Assembly (NCBI RefSeq): GCF_000203815.1
Contig: NW_004457734.1
Coordinates: forward strand, 999,233 to 1,063,232
DNA: 64,000 bases
Origin: Cavenderia fasciculata
Taxonomy: Eukaryota > Evosea > Eumycetozoa > Acytosteliales > Cavenderiaceae
Direction of reading: 5' to 3'
In this document: positions 36,323-47,204 of the stretch, piece after piece
How positions within the stretch are numbered: the first letter of the stretch is position 1
Layout: each line of letters begins with the position of its first letter
Notes under the pieces: model-generated
The model's input: only the letters and a program-made list of their open reading frames with translations
Databases searched by the model: none
Told to the model about the DNA's origin: nothing
Program-made: the position numbers and the translations under genes

Positions 36323-38035
36323 ATGGAGGACGCTATGGACAACGAAGGCTTTTATTTGTTAGATACTGAAAAAAAAAGTTTACATTTCAACACCTGGGTT
36401 AATTATTTATAAATCCCAATACAACATTGCCCAAGAAATGGTGACGCGAATCCAACGAGCCAATGTCTTAGCCAACAACCTACAAGGACTCAACTACCTG
36501 TTCCTAGGCCCCTCATTCAAATCTCTCCAACAACAGACAGCAGACGACTTGACTGTTTTTCTTTCCCGTGAGCTTTGTACGAGTCCCATTGCTCTCAGAC
36601 AAGATGTTGAGGACAGAGTTCTAAATTCGAATACTCTTGCTATCCTAGGAACCAAATCGCTGATTTTTGACATTCCTTTTGTCAATACTCTCAAGAAAGG
36701 AGACCATCTCAGTCTATTGGTGATAGACGAAGCTCATTGGGGTACTGGTAAGGACAGTGCCCGAATTAGTTTTCTCAAATTTTTAAAAGATTTGAATCCC
36801 AGAAATTTGGTCATTCTTTACGTGTCTGCCACCATCGATGTAATCACCGAGACCATTGCCTTGGGAGAAAAAAATCTGAACTGGGCGGCCCTTAAGTTGT
36901 CCCACCCACAGAGATTCGCGACCCCAACATACCTTCCCGTAGAAGATCTGAATTTCTTCAACGATACTGCCATGGGAAATACAGACTCACTCGAAAGTAG
37001 ATCCACTGTGGTCTTTAACAGTTATGTTGGCGCCATCAAGAGTTGGATGTCAAAATTGGACAACAAGTTTTTATTTAACCTTGATCCCAATCATCACTCC
37101 CAAGTCACCATGGATGTGCTTGGTCATATTCTTCCGACACCCGAAGACATTGACATAGCCCTCGAGCGAACATACTATTGGGATTCGCCCTATTCCAAGA
37201 TGGTCATACTTAGGATCCCAGCAAATCAATCGATAAAAGACCTTAGAAAAGAGATTGTTAGCTTAATTGAACAATGCAAAAGTATGTATGAGAATTTTAC
37301 CCTATGCCAGACCAAAAAACTAATTTTTTTTCTTTAGAATCGAACAAACTTGGTGCCGCCTTCCAGCCATTTGAGGTTATTGCCCTGACCGAGGATCATA
37401 AATCCATTATCGATCAACTTTCTCAAAAGGCCAAGGATTATTTAAGGGCTCAATCAAATATCACTCTGAAGGAGCTGGAGGATATCCCCTGTTTGGTTAT
37501 GGTGAATCAAATGGTTGGTATTGGAGAAAGAATACCCAAATCTTGTGTGGCTTACGATATTCGCGCCCGATACAAAGGAGATTTTCAAGAAATGGAAGGT
37601 AACGAGGCTATGTTTGTCCAAGATATTGGAAGATGTGCAGGTCATAACAAAGAGCCTGCGAATGTGTATGTTTCTGTAAAAGGAATAGAACACGGTGAAT
37701 TCAATTACAACTTTGATTTTAAAAAGAGACATGGCCTTCTTGACAAAAATGGTCGACCAACCAAAAACCACACAGAACACTTTACAGAAGAACGCATTTT
37801 TTCTAGTGCGCTCCCATATTGTTTCTCGATCGAGGCACAACCCCAGATCGGGAAGACAGGTGTTGTTCTCTCCATCATAGAGTTGTTATCAAAGAGATTA
37901 GATCCAAACAGACACATTCAAAATCAAAGACCCAGTATGCCAGATAAATACAAAAAAATAAAAAAAAATCAAACACGATTTTTAATTAATTTTAATTCAT
38001 ATATCCACCTCTTTGATCATTTGTTAATATTATAG
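36323..38035 (+). CDS. SF2-helicase-like protein with C-terminal Walker A, possibly damaged
   Basis: Exons 36323-37281 and 37338-about 38035, joined in phase (K|SNKLGAAF). The long first part carries a motif II box LLVIDEAHWGTGKDS followed by a motif III-like YVSATID. Exon 2 carries LVMVNQMVGIGER, then FVQDIGRCAGHNK, a plausible motif VI. No Walker A precedes the DEAH box. Instead a clear one, EAQPQIGKTGVVLS, lies near the very C-terminus. This could mean a circularly arranged family, or a tandem two-helicase protein cut off after its second motif I. Near the start the frame shifts by one base in a run of nine A (36369-36377). The 3' end stops 5 bp before the next gene, which suggests truncation. 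The family is not known to me; dictyostelids carry several such helicase-like genes. Confidence 0.5.
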
Positions 38036-38039
38036 CGAG

Positions 38040-39578
38040 ATGGAAACAAATACAATGTCTCAGACATTACCACATCTTATTGAAAGAAAGATCATTCAAA
38101 TTTTATGGTATAAACAATACTTTGGATTCATTCACAAAGAGATGATAGCAATGTCGATGGTGTGTTGGAGATGGTTTAGATGGGTGTCTCAAGAGTTTTC
38201 TGATCACTTTAGCTTTCGTGATTGTACATCGTCTGTGGAGCACCCAGGTGGATTGGCAAGAGAGTTTGTTCAACACATGAACAATCGTTATTGTATTTTA
38301 AAGTACATCAAGACATTCACCTCATCATTTAGATCGGATGATAACACCTTTAAAGATGATTTCATTCAGCCTATATCTAATGGTGTGGGCGATGGTGCCA
38401 CCGATAGCCATTCATTGTTTTCAAAATTACAAACGTTGATAATCTCAAATTTATCATCAGCAACATTTAGTATAAGAATGGATATGTTGCAATTGATCAT
38501 CAATCAAATAGAACCTGGGTCGCTTCAGAAGCTTGTCTATATTCATTCAACTCAAATGGGAGAGACATTCAATTCAATTATACAACAAAACAAGAAACAA
38601 AAGAATGTTTATTCAACGTCATCGTCATCACTATTAAGTAACATTAAACAAGTTGCCATTTATAGTACATCTGGTGAAGTGGATGGTATTGTAGATTTGG
38701 TCACAGAGGTTTCATCGACGGTTGAGAATTTGTCAATTGTAATCTTTAAATTTGAACCATCTGTTTATAGGTCAGTTCTATCTTTGGATCTACCTCTTTT
38801 AAACAAACTCAACTTGCAGCGTCAACCAATAGATTTCCCATTCGAGTTGCTTCTTAACCTCCCAAGTTTAAATAGTCTAACTTGTCGATTAGTTCAACCC
38901 ATAGGACTAAAGATAACCAACATACGAGACACTAGAAACAATAGTGAAACATTTATCAACTTTATCAACAAAACTACCACATTGGTGTCTTTAAAATTGA
39001 AAGATACTCATCGTGCCGAATTAGAGGCAATGATTGGAAATCAAGTGATCCAAAACATTTCTATTCAATTTATTATGTCTGTTTCTACAGCGTCTTGTCC
39101 ATTTCCACTTCCAACGCTTCGCAATAATCTATTGGATCTCGAAATTATTTGTAAATCACTATCATTGGATCCAAGTTTAGATTTATGGAATATCAAACAA
39201 CCAATTCATCTAAAGAAATTATGTACCGATTCTTTGGATTTAAAGATATTACAATATCTACCTAAATTAGAGAATTTACAAGTTGTTGAATTCTCCAATC
39301 TTCAAACATCGATCGACCAAGGTCTTGTAGAGAACCTAGCTCTTTATTGTAAGAATTTAACTGGTATTGTTATGGATGGAGATAATGGAAAGAATACAAC
39401 TCGAACTGAACAATTGGGTCATTTTATTGTTTGTATTTTCAAACATCTTCCAAATACATTTCAAGAGATTTTGATACAAAAGAGTAACAAAGACCTACAA
39501 AACAATTTACCTTTATCTCCTAAATATATTATACTCAGAAATGATCGTGAAGGTTTAACTTTAATTAAAAGAATTTAA
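38040..39578 (+). CDS. F-box/LRR-like protein
   Basis: Single exon of 512 residues. The first 60 residues (LPHLIERKIIQILW, then MSMVCWRWFRWVS) fit the divergent F-box-like start common in large dictyostelid families of LRR-type proteins. The remainder has irregular leucine-rich repeats, such as LPLLNKLNLQRQPIDFP and LPKLENLQVVEFSNL. A substrate-adaptor role in ubiquitin ligation is possible but is only inference. The start could be the ATG at 38040 or the one five codons later. The putative promoter is very short, because the preceding helicase-like frame ends only a few bases upstream. Confidence 0.6.
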   Translation: METNTMSQTLPHLIERKIIQILWYKQYFGFIHKEMIAMSMVCWRWFRWVSQEFSDHFSFRDCTSSVEHPGGLAREFVQHMNNRYCILKYIKTFTSSFRSDDNTFKDDFIQPISNGVGDGATDSHSLFSKLQTLIISNLSSATFSIRMDMLQLIINQIEPGSLQKLVYIHSTQMGETFNSIIQQNKKQKNVYSTSSSSLLSNIKQVAIYSTSGEVDGIVDLVTEVSSTVENLSIVIFKFEPSVYRSVLSLDLPLLNKLNLQRQPIDFPFELLLNLPSLNSLTCRLVQPIGLKITNIRDTRNNSETFINFINKTTTLVSLKLKDTHRAELEAMIGNQVIQNISIQFIMSVSTASCPFPLPTLRNNLLDLEIICKSLSLDPSLDLWNIKQPIHLKKLCTDSLDLKILQYLPKLENLQVVEFSNLQTSIDQGLVENLALYCKNLTGIVMDGDNGKNTTRTEQLGHFIVCIFKHLPNTFQEILIQKSNKDLQNNLPLSPKYIILRNDREGLTLIKRI

Positions 39579-39711
39579 CAAGTATTAATTTTGATCAATA
39601 AAATATATATAAAATTAAAAAAAAAAAAAAAAGAATGAATAATATTATTATTTCTTTTCTCTTTTTTCTTTTTTCTTTTCTCTTTTCTCTCTTTCTTTTT
39701 ATTTTTAATGT

Positions 39712-41045
39712 TTAAAGATTTTTTACTTTATCGATTGAATAATTTGATTCATTCATTTTCTCCCAATTATAAAGAGAATCTCTGAGCCAAGAAAAATGAA
39801 CGACTTTAACTTGTCCTTGTTTAACTGCCTGGATGACTTTGGATGTGCCTTCTTTGATGAAAATGAGATGGGTGGTGGTCGGTGTGATGTCTTGGTGTAC
39901 CTGTGCACCAAAAGATTCGGCCATTTGAACGATTCGAGTCTGATGCAACTTGGTGGCATCGATTTGTTTTGGAAAGATCCCACTAAAGACAATGTTGCAG
40001 TCCATCAAGACGCATTGTCGTAACTCTTTGACAACTGCCTTGGATTGGTTAAAGTTGTTGTTTTCGTCATCGGCGCTTTGTTGTTGCTGTAGAGATGTTT
40101 CTTGCAGACGCGACATGTATTCGTTTTGTATAGAGATTAAAAGACGTGAAAAGATTTCGAGGTAGGGTATCGATGCGTTGAATCGAGGGAATGTGAATTG
40201 TTTGGACAACTCTTGTATAGAGAATGGATAGTTGATTGTCGAAGAGAGACCATTCTCATCATCCTCTTTTGTAAAGTATGTGAAACGCTCGGGTGATATC
40301 AAATTGTCTCTAAATTGTCTCCATATATCCTCACGATCATCTAAAATCGCCAACGATTCATGAGCTGAGATCTTAAATATCTTGGTAAAGTGTGATGGTG
40401 TATTCCAAAGTGCATATGGTTTTCCAACTTGTTGTTTTGGTAAACTTTCACCAAATGATTCTCTACTTATTATTTGTTTAAATATATTATTATTTAAATC
40501 TAATAATTCAATTAATTTGAAAACATCTAAAAAAAACAAAAAGGAAATTAATTAATTGTTTGAACTTTGATTCTATCTTTTTTTTTTACATACAAGATTT
40601 TGAATATAAAGAAAAAAGGATTAAATTAAATAATGGTTGAAGACTTTGAAGAAATGTTGCAGCATATGGTCTAAATTTAACATAGTATGTATTTGATTCA
40701 TCAACAACACACTTTATAACACTTTCTCCTTGTGTTTCATTTGATTCTGGATCTAAAAAAAAAAAAAAAGAAAAAAAAAGTTAATAAATATTTATATTTT
40801 TGATTATTATTATTCTATTACATACTTTTAGTACTATGAAAAAGAATATGATCAATATTAATTATCAAATTCATTTTATGTTCATCTTTGGCGTTTGGTT
40901 GGAAAACTAAATCTTTTCCAATCCAATCAGAATTTGAGTAAGTTTGAGAAGCTTGATTATGTTCTTGTTCCATCATTCTCATTTTTTCTCTTTCCTTTTC
41001 TTTTTCTTTTTCTTTTTCTTTTTCTTTTTCTTTTTCCTTTTCCAT
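39712..41045 (-). CDS. FCP1-like CTD phosphatase-type domain plus BRCT, active site degenerate
   Basis: Exons 41045-40826, 40752-40594 and 40526-39712 join in phase to give 397 residues. After a Lys/Glu repeat comes the HAD-phosphatase position, but it reads NLIINIDHILFHS. The catalytic DxDxT of FCP1/SCP enzymes is replaced by N-I-D-H-I. Then follow YYVKFRPYAATFLQSL (FCP1 KLRP motif), ILFSLYSKSYV (YTMGSREYA equivalent) and ESLAILDDREDIW (the conserved DDR-DVW). A C-terminal BRCT domain ends in VKVVHFSWLRDSLYNWEKMN. FCP1 dephosphorylates the Pol II CTD. With the first Asp and the Thr missing, this copy may only bind. The first exon begins inside the SR-rich frame upstream, in another frame, so both may be one gene. 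Confidence 0.7.
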
Positions 41046-43465
41046 TTTTCCTTTTCTCTTTCTTCTTTTTCCTTTTCTTTTTGTTGAATTTGTATTTGTA
41101 ATTGTTGTTGTTGTTGTAGTAATAGTTGTTGTTGTTTTATATTTGCTGTTGTTTTAATATTTACATTATCAGAAATTTGTTTTTCTCTTTCTTGTTGTTG
41201 TTGTTGTTTATGGTGATGATGATCCTTTTCATCTTTTTGTTTTGTTGTAGTAGTTTGATGATGAGGTTTGGTAGGTGATAGAGTTTGAGTTGGCATGGTC
41301 TCTAAAATTTTCATTTGTTGATGTTGAGGTGGTGGTTGTTGATGTTGTTGATGTTGTTGTTGTAATTTTTGTTGTATTAATTGTTGCAAGTGTTGCTGTT
41401 GTTGAAGTAAATGTTGTTGTTGCTGTTGGATTGTGTTTGCGGTCATCATCATGTTGGGTGGCATGGCAGGGTGATGCGGTTGGTTTGGTGGTGGTGGTGG
41501 TAGTCGACCATGTGGCATCATCATATTGGATGGATGGGGAGGCATCATCATGGGTGGTGGGATTATACTCGGGTGTATATTGGGGAATTGACTGTGAAGG
41601 TATTGTAAAGCTGCAACTCCATGTGGAATTTGGGGAATGTGGGGTGGAGGCGGGATAGGATGGTGTGGATGATGAGGGTGTCCGGGACCGAGATGATGCA
41701 TAAAAGAAGGATGTGGTATTTGTGGTGGCGGTGGAGGTTGTTGTTGAAATACATTGTTGTTTCCAACAATCGATTGTGGTGGTGGAGGATGAGAGTGTTT
41801 GTTGTTGGGTAATAAAGCTGTTGCAGATGTGGTAGGTGCACCAGTTGAGACGTTTCCGACTCCAGCAGAGGACTGCTTTCCAATGGTTGGAGGAGGGATT
41901 ATATGTGAGGGTTGTTGATGTTGTTGGAATTGCTGCATTGTCGTGGCAGTCAGTAGCGCCGGGGTCGTAGAGGAGGGTGGAGGTGGAGGAGGTGGCGTAG
42001 AGGGGGGTGGAGGAGGTGGAGGTGGCGTAGAGGGTGGTGGAGGTGGAGGAGGTTGGATAGTTCGCGCGGCAATCGCCGATATGGGTGTGGGCAACAACCC
42101 CGATGTTTTCGCAGTACTAGCTACATTACCCATCTTAAATTTAAATGTGGTAGGTGTTGCAGTCGTAATTTTCCCAAGTGATGAAGTTGGTATAATATTG
42201 GAGGAAGGTGGAGGTGGAGGAGTCGGTGTTACATTATCAATCTCCATATTATCAGCATCGTTCTTTTCGTCTTTATGTTCATTTGTTCCACTTGCGCTTG
42301 TAGTACTGGTCGTCGTCGTCTTTACATTTAATTTCTTTTTGTCTGATCCATTCTTATTGTTGGAGGAGTTGCGAGGTGAGGTACTTCTACCTCTTTTGTT
42401 GTTTGTATTACGACCATTTTTAGAGTTGCTTCTGCTTCGACTGCTGCTTCTACTTTGACTGCTTCGACTTGTGCTCCGACTGTAACTTCTTCCACGTCCG
42501 CGCGTCGTCTTGCGGCTACTACCACGTCCATTATTACCACCTCTCGAGTTGCTGCGACTACGGCTACTATCGCTGTAGCTGTAACTGCGTGATCGGCTCC
42601 TCGAATCATAACGTCGTGACCCACGACTTGATTTGGTGGTGGTTGTACCACCACTACGTCTGTTTCTCGATCGACTTTTGCTATCGCGACTCGTGCTCCT
42701 ATAGCTGTGTCTACCCGAACGTCGGGACTTGTCGCGACGGTCTCTACTTCTCGATCTGCTTCTACCACGACGGTCTCTACTTCTGCTTCTTGTCCGACTC
42801 CTACTTCTACTCCTCGAGCTGTAGCTGTCGCTGCTGTAGGATCGGCTACGCGAGCGACTGCGACTACTACTATTGTACCGTCGTCGGCTACTGTATCGCT
42901 TGTTCTTCTTCTCTTTGATTTGTTCATACTCGCGCAACGACTTTTCAAAGTCGTCAATATCGTTCCTCTTTTGCTTTCGATCCGAGTATGCCAGCGGCAC
43001 ATACAACCGATTGCCAACGATCGACGGATATGCACCTTGCGACACAACTCCATGATGATGATGATGATGATGCACGTCTTTCTCATCGGCCGACGATCCA
43101 CTATTATGCTCTCCTCCATTGTATAATCTACCACCACTACCATTGTTTCTTGTCGACGACGATGATGATATTGTTGTCTTTTTCGGGCTCTTTAAAGAAG
43201 ACGACGACGACGATCCATTCAAAGAGGGGATATTATTATTAGATGACTTTTTCTTTTCGTCAACTAGTAGTTCTTTGGTGGTGGTGTCACCGAGACTGCT
43301 GCTGTCTTGTTCATCATCAATCTGACCCTCTTCCAAATCAATCTCTTCTTGTGTTGTTGCTGATGCTGATACTGTATTTATACTATTACTACTACTAGTC
43401 GTTGTTCCATTTGAATCTTGTTGCTGTTGTTGTTCTGCTGAAGGTTGATCCACCGCTTCATTCAT
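40979..43465 (-). CDS. SR-rich, Pro/Gln-rich protein, possibly the N-terminal part of the FCP1-like gene
   Basis: A frame of 828 residues opens at ATG 43465. Regions in order: acidic Ser/Asn-rich start; a His run of 7; a short ordered-looking stretch (YPSIVGNRLYVPLAYSDRKQ, then a helix ending near residue 190); an extensive Arg-Ser domain (residues about 190-370); polyproline blocks (about 475-530 and 580-700); Gln runs; and a Lys/Glu tail. RS domains are typical of splicing and Pol II-associated nuclear proteins. The frame ends in a Lys-only tail, while the overlapping frame continues as regular Lys-Glu repeats into the FCP1-like protein. One missing A in the run at 41045-41049 would account for this. 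Read as a single gene, it would link an RS domain to an FCP1/BRCT unit. Confidence 0.6.
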   Translation of the reverse strand: MNEAVDQPSAEQQQQQDSNGTTTSSSNSINTVSASATTQEEIDLEEGQIDDEQDSSSLGDTTTKELLVDEKKKSSNNNIPSLNGSSSSSSLKSPKKTTISSSSSTRNNGSGGRLYNGGEHNSGSSADEKDVHHHHHHHGVVSQGAYPSIVGNRLYVPLAYSDRKQKRNDIDDFEKSLREYEQIKEKKNKRYSSRRRYNSSSRSRSRSRSYSSDSYSSRSRSRSRTRSRSRDRRGRSRSRSRDRRDKSRRSGRHSYRSTSRDSKSRSRNRRSGGTTTTKSSRGSRRYDSRSRSRSYSYSDSSRSRSNSRGGNNGRGSSRKTTRGRGRSYSRSTSRSSQSRSSSRSRSNSKNGRNTNNKRGRSTSPRNSSNNKNGSDKKKLNVKTTTTSTTSASGTNEHKDEKNDADNMEIDNVTPTPPPPPSSNIIPTSSLGKITTATPTTFKFKMGNVASTAKTSGLLPTPISAIAARTIQPPPPPPPSTPPPPPPPPSTPPPPPPPSSTTPALLTATTMQQFQQHQQPSHIIPPPTIGKQSSAGVGNVSTGAPTTSATALLPNNKHSHPPPPQSIVGNNNVFQQQPPPPPQIPHPSFMHHLGPGHPHHPHHPIPPPPHIPQIPHGVAALQYLHSQFPNIHPSIIPPPMMMPPHPSNMMMPHGRLPPPPPNQPHHPAMPPNMMMTANTIQQQQQHLLQQQQHLQQLIQQKLQQQHQQHQQPPPQHQQMKILETMPTQTLSPTKPHHQTTTTKQKDEKDHHHHKQQQQQEREKQISDNVNIKTTANIKQQQLLLQQQQQLQIQIQQKEKEKEEREKEKWKRKKKKKKKKKKKKKRKEKK

Positions 43466-44074
43466 ATTTTATCATTCAGTTGTTCTATATGTCTTGTTGT
43501 TTCTGTTCTCTTATTGTGAATTCAACTGTGTTGGGTTGTAACTCTAATACTGAATGAATAGTGTTGTTGTTGTTGTTGTTGTTGTTGAATATTCGTCAAG
43601 TGGGGGTGAAGATGTTATTTTTGAACAAACAAGAATTTTTTTCGAATCTTTTAATATATATATATTGTCGTTGTATATATGATATTTATATGATGCTGAC
43701 GATGATGATGACGATAAACCGTTTGTAATATATAAATGATCTATTCCCTGCTGACCGTTGATCTACAAAATGAACCTATTTTTTTTCATAGTTTGGCGCT
43801 TAGTTTGAAAAAAAAAAAACCATGTCCCGCCAAAACTCAAATCACAATTGTTGGGAAGAATAATAGAAGGACTGGACGAGGTAATGACCTAATTAAAGTA
43901 TTTGTTTGAAAATCATAATAATGGTAGATTTATTAATAGAATAGAATATATGTGTCATGGAATGGAGGAGTAAAAAAAAATTACTTGATTGGTTCAAGTA
44001 GCTATGTAGTAGTAGGTTGGTTTATATATAAATAGATATATAGATATGGTTTTTTTTTTTAAACAAATATTTGG
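43466..44074. promoter_or_regulatory. intergenic: upstream of the SR-rich gene, downstream of rckA
   Basis: About 600 bp. It holds a (TTG)n run at 43562-43588, a GATGAT stretch near 43700 and T/A runs. It presumably carries the promoter of the leftward SR-rich gene and the 3' end of rckA. No other feature seen. Confidence 0.5.
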
Positions 44075-47000
44075 TCAAAAGAGTGAGGAGAGAAGGATGG
44101 GATGGGATGATGAGGTACATTTAAATGGTAATTTGTTTTTCTTTAAAGTTGGTTGTTGTTGTTGTTGTTGTTGTTGTGAAATGGGAAGTGAAGGAATTGC
44201 AGATTGTTGTTGTTGCAATTGTTGTTGTTGTAAAAGTAGTTGTTGTTGTTGTAGTTGGAGTTGTTGTTGTTGTAATTGGATTTGTTGTTGTTGTTGTACA
44301 AGTTGTTGATAGCTCTCCACCATATTATTTTCCAAATAGGCACATATCTTTGAGAAAGAAGGTCGATGTGATGGTTTGTGAGACCAACACTTTTTGATTA
44401 AATTGGAAACATAACTTGGTGTTTCCTTTGGAATTTCCGGTCTTTCTCCCTTTGCAACTTTAAATGGAGTATTAAATGGTACATTTTCATCATATGGTGC
44501 TCTTCTTGTAAATATTTCCCACAATACTAAATTAATCAAAGTAAATTAAAACATTAACATGTGTATTGTATTTGCTTTGTATTATTACATACTTATACCA
44601 AATGAATAAACATCAACCTTTTCAGTATAACTCTTTGAAGTAAATACTTCAGGTGCCATCCAAGACTGAGTTCCAACCATAAATGTCATTTGTTTATTAA
44701 ATAGCCTAGATGTACCAAAATCTATAATCTTCAATTTACCATTCTCTGTCAACTAAAATTTAAATAGAAATTAAATTAACAATCAAATTATTATTATTAT
44801 TATTTGTTTGTATTATGTTTTTTTTTGTTCAACTTTACATACCAAAATATTCATACTCTTTAAATCTCTATGGATGACAGACATACTATGAAGATATCTC
44901 ATACCATGTGCAATATCCAATGCAAAGTTTAATTGTGTATTTAAATCCAAAGGACTATTTGGATTCTTTAAATATTCTGTTAAACTAGTAATTAAAAATA
45001 AATAGATTAATATTTATATATTTAATTATTAATATTATTTGATTGATTAGATTACATTACCTTCCTCTAGAACAAAATTCAGTTAAATGGAAATAACAAT
45101 TACCATATGAACCAGAACCAAAACATTGTACCAAATTATCATGTTTTAATAATGTCATTAATGCTACTTCACGTTTATACTCTGCTTCGTCAAAATATAC
45201 ATTTAATTCATGTCCAAACACCTTTACTGCTACTTCTTTACCTTTCCAATATCCAGCATACACTCTACCTGATGCACCAGATGCTATCCAATGACTAATC
45301 GATACCTCTGAATAATGAATTTCATTATGTATTGATATTTGGTTTTTAACAACTTCATCCAAAATAAATTGTATATCACCAACATCCAATTCTGGATGTT
45401 CTGGTGATGATATTGAAAATTGATTAGATTGTTGTTGTTGTTGAGGTTGTAATGGTTGATGATGTTGTGGAGAATTAATTGCCACTGAATGATGGCTCGG
45501 ACTTGATATAGTAGTAGCGGTACTACTACAATTATTATTATTATTATTATTATTATTATTGCTATTTTCGATAATATTTCCACTACTATTACTTGTTGAT
45601 ATAGGTGTTGTTGATCTACTTGTCGATGATGATGATTGTTGTTGTTGTTGTTGTTGTTGTAATTGTAATTGTTGTAATTGTTGATTCGATTGATTTAAAT
45701 AAATAGTCGATGGTGGTTGTGGTTGTTGTTGTTGAATAAGCGATAAATTCGATGCTTGTGGAGAATATTGTGGTGAATGTGGTGATGATGATGATGATGA
45801 TTGTTGTTGTTGTTGCTGTAAAATAGTTGGTTGTTGAACTCTCCATTCTTGATTGAATGGAGAAGAGAGGAAATGTCGGTAGGCGTCACACACCATATCC
45901 TCAAGTACTTGCTCTTGAACCTCGTCAAACAACGATGACGAAGGGTTTGATTTGTTGTCTTCAACATATCTCTTTTGCGATGACTCTAACCCCAGTTGGT
46001 TAGATCCACCCTCTTGAAAGAATCTTCTCCAAATATCCATAGCTGTAAACTTGCGTTCCATATCCTCTTCAATCTTTTTGTATCGTTCAATCTCCAAGTA
46101 AAAGTTTAAGTTTTCCATACTTTGACAATTCTCCATATATGTCTTAAACTTTATAAAACTTTTCGGGTCTCCAATAGTTTTGTAAAAGTTTTCTTTTGTT
46201 GCTTTCATCTCTGGTACCACTTGGACCGAATACGAAGATGACATGGATGGGATAGACGGTAAAATCAATGGAGGTGATGGAACACTTGTATCTGGGTGTT
46301 TGGCCATTGTTGTTGCTGTAGTAGTCGAAGTTGTCGATGTATTATTATTATTTCTCGGAGAATAGGGTGGATTAAATTGAGGTGAATTTGGATGATTACT
46401 ACTTTGAGTAAATGAAGTTGATTTTGATATACCTATAGTGATTGAAGTTGGTCTACCACCACCATTCTGATTATTATTATTATTATTATTATTATTCTTT
46501 GTATTATTAGTTGGGAATGGGATAGGAGGTGCAGAGTCAAATGGAGAACTATTATAATAATTTGCTAAATGATTGGAATTTATATTATTGGCCAATAATG
46601 CTGATGAACTTGACCCTCCTCCCGTTGCAATACTTTGAATATGATTAACTGTTGCTGCAATTCCATTTAATATATTATTTTGATTGGGATTATTAATTTG
46701 ATTATTTTGATTTTGATTTTGATTTTCTCTTGAATTATTTAATGGAGGTGATGTACAACCTGGAGATGATGGACTTGATGAAGTAGAGTATGACAATGAC
46801 GATGATGTATTTAAATCACAATCGTCTTCGGTCGATGTTTGGTGGTGGTGGTGGTGGTGGTTATTTACATTGGTGATCGAACTACCACCTTGATTGGAGC
46901 ATCCACTATTACTAAGTGAAGATGTACTGGTGTTATTGATATTATTATTACTATTGTTGATGTTGGCATTGGCCAAACTATAGAGTAGAGTATTGATATT

Positions 47001-47204
47001 ATTGGTGCTGGTGGATGCCACACCCTGTAGAGTTGGCGTAGTTGTCAATGATTTAGATGATAAATTGTTGGGACTATCCTTTTTCTTGAATGAATCCAAC
47101 CATTGTAATATTTTTGTTTTCTTTATATGTTGATTATTCATTTTTGGACTATTATTATGATTATTATTATTATTATTATAATTATGATCGTTCATACTCG
47201 TCAT
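44075..47204 (-). CDS. rckA: RckA-like protein: RGS domain plus tyrosine-kinase-like kinase
   Basis: Exons 47204-45061, 44984-44843, 44752-44593 and 44526-44075 are all phase-consistent and give 965 residues. The first 330 residues are Asn/Ser/Thr-rich. An RGS domain follows (about 335-460: FYKTIGDPKSFIKFKTYMEN, NFYLEIERYK, YRHFLSSPF), then a Gln/Ser linker. Next is a TKL-type kinase domain (about 640-900). It has SGASGRVYAGYWKGKEVAVK, catalytic loop HRDLKSMN, IIDFGTSR, GTQSWMAPEVF and DVYSFGI. The tail is poly-Gln. This domain order matches Dictyostelium RCK1 (rckA), an RGS-kinase reported to act in G-protein signalling during cAMP chemotaxis. All catalytic residues are present. The ortholog call rests on the unusual RGS-kinase order. 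Confidence 0.88.

Noticed and set aside
42328-43143. 271-codon open frame overlapping the SR-rich gene on the same strand
   Set aside because: It is the same Arg-Ser repeat DNA read in another frame, and its Val/Ala/Thr composition follows from that.
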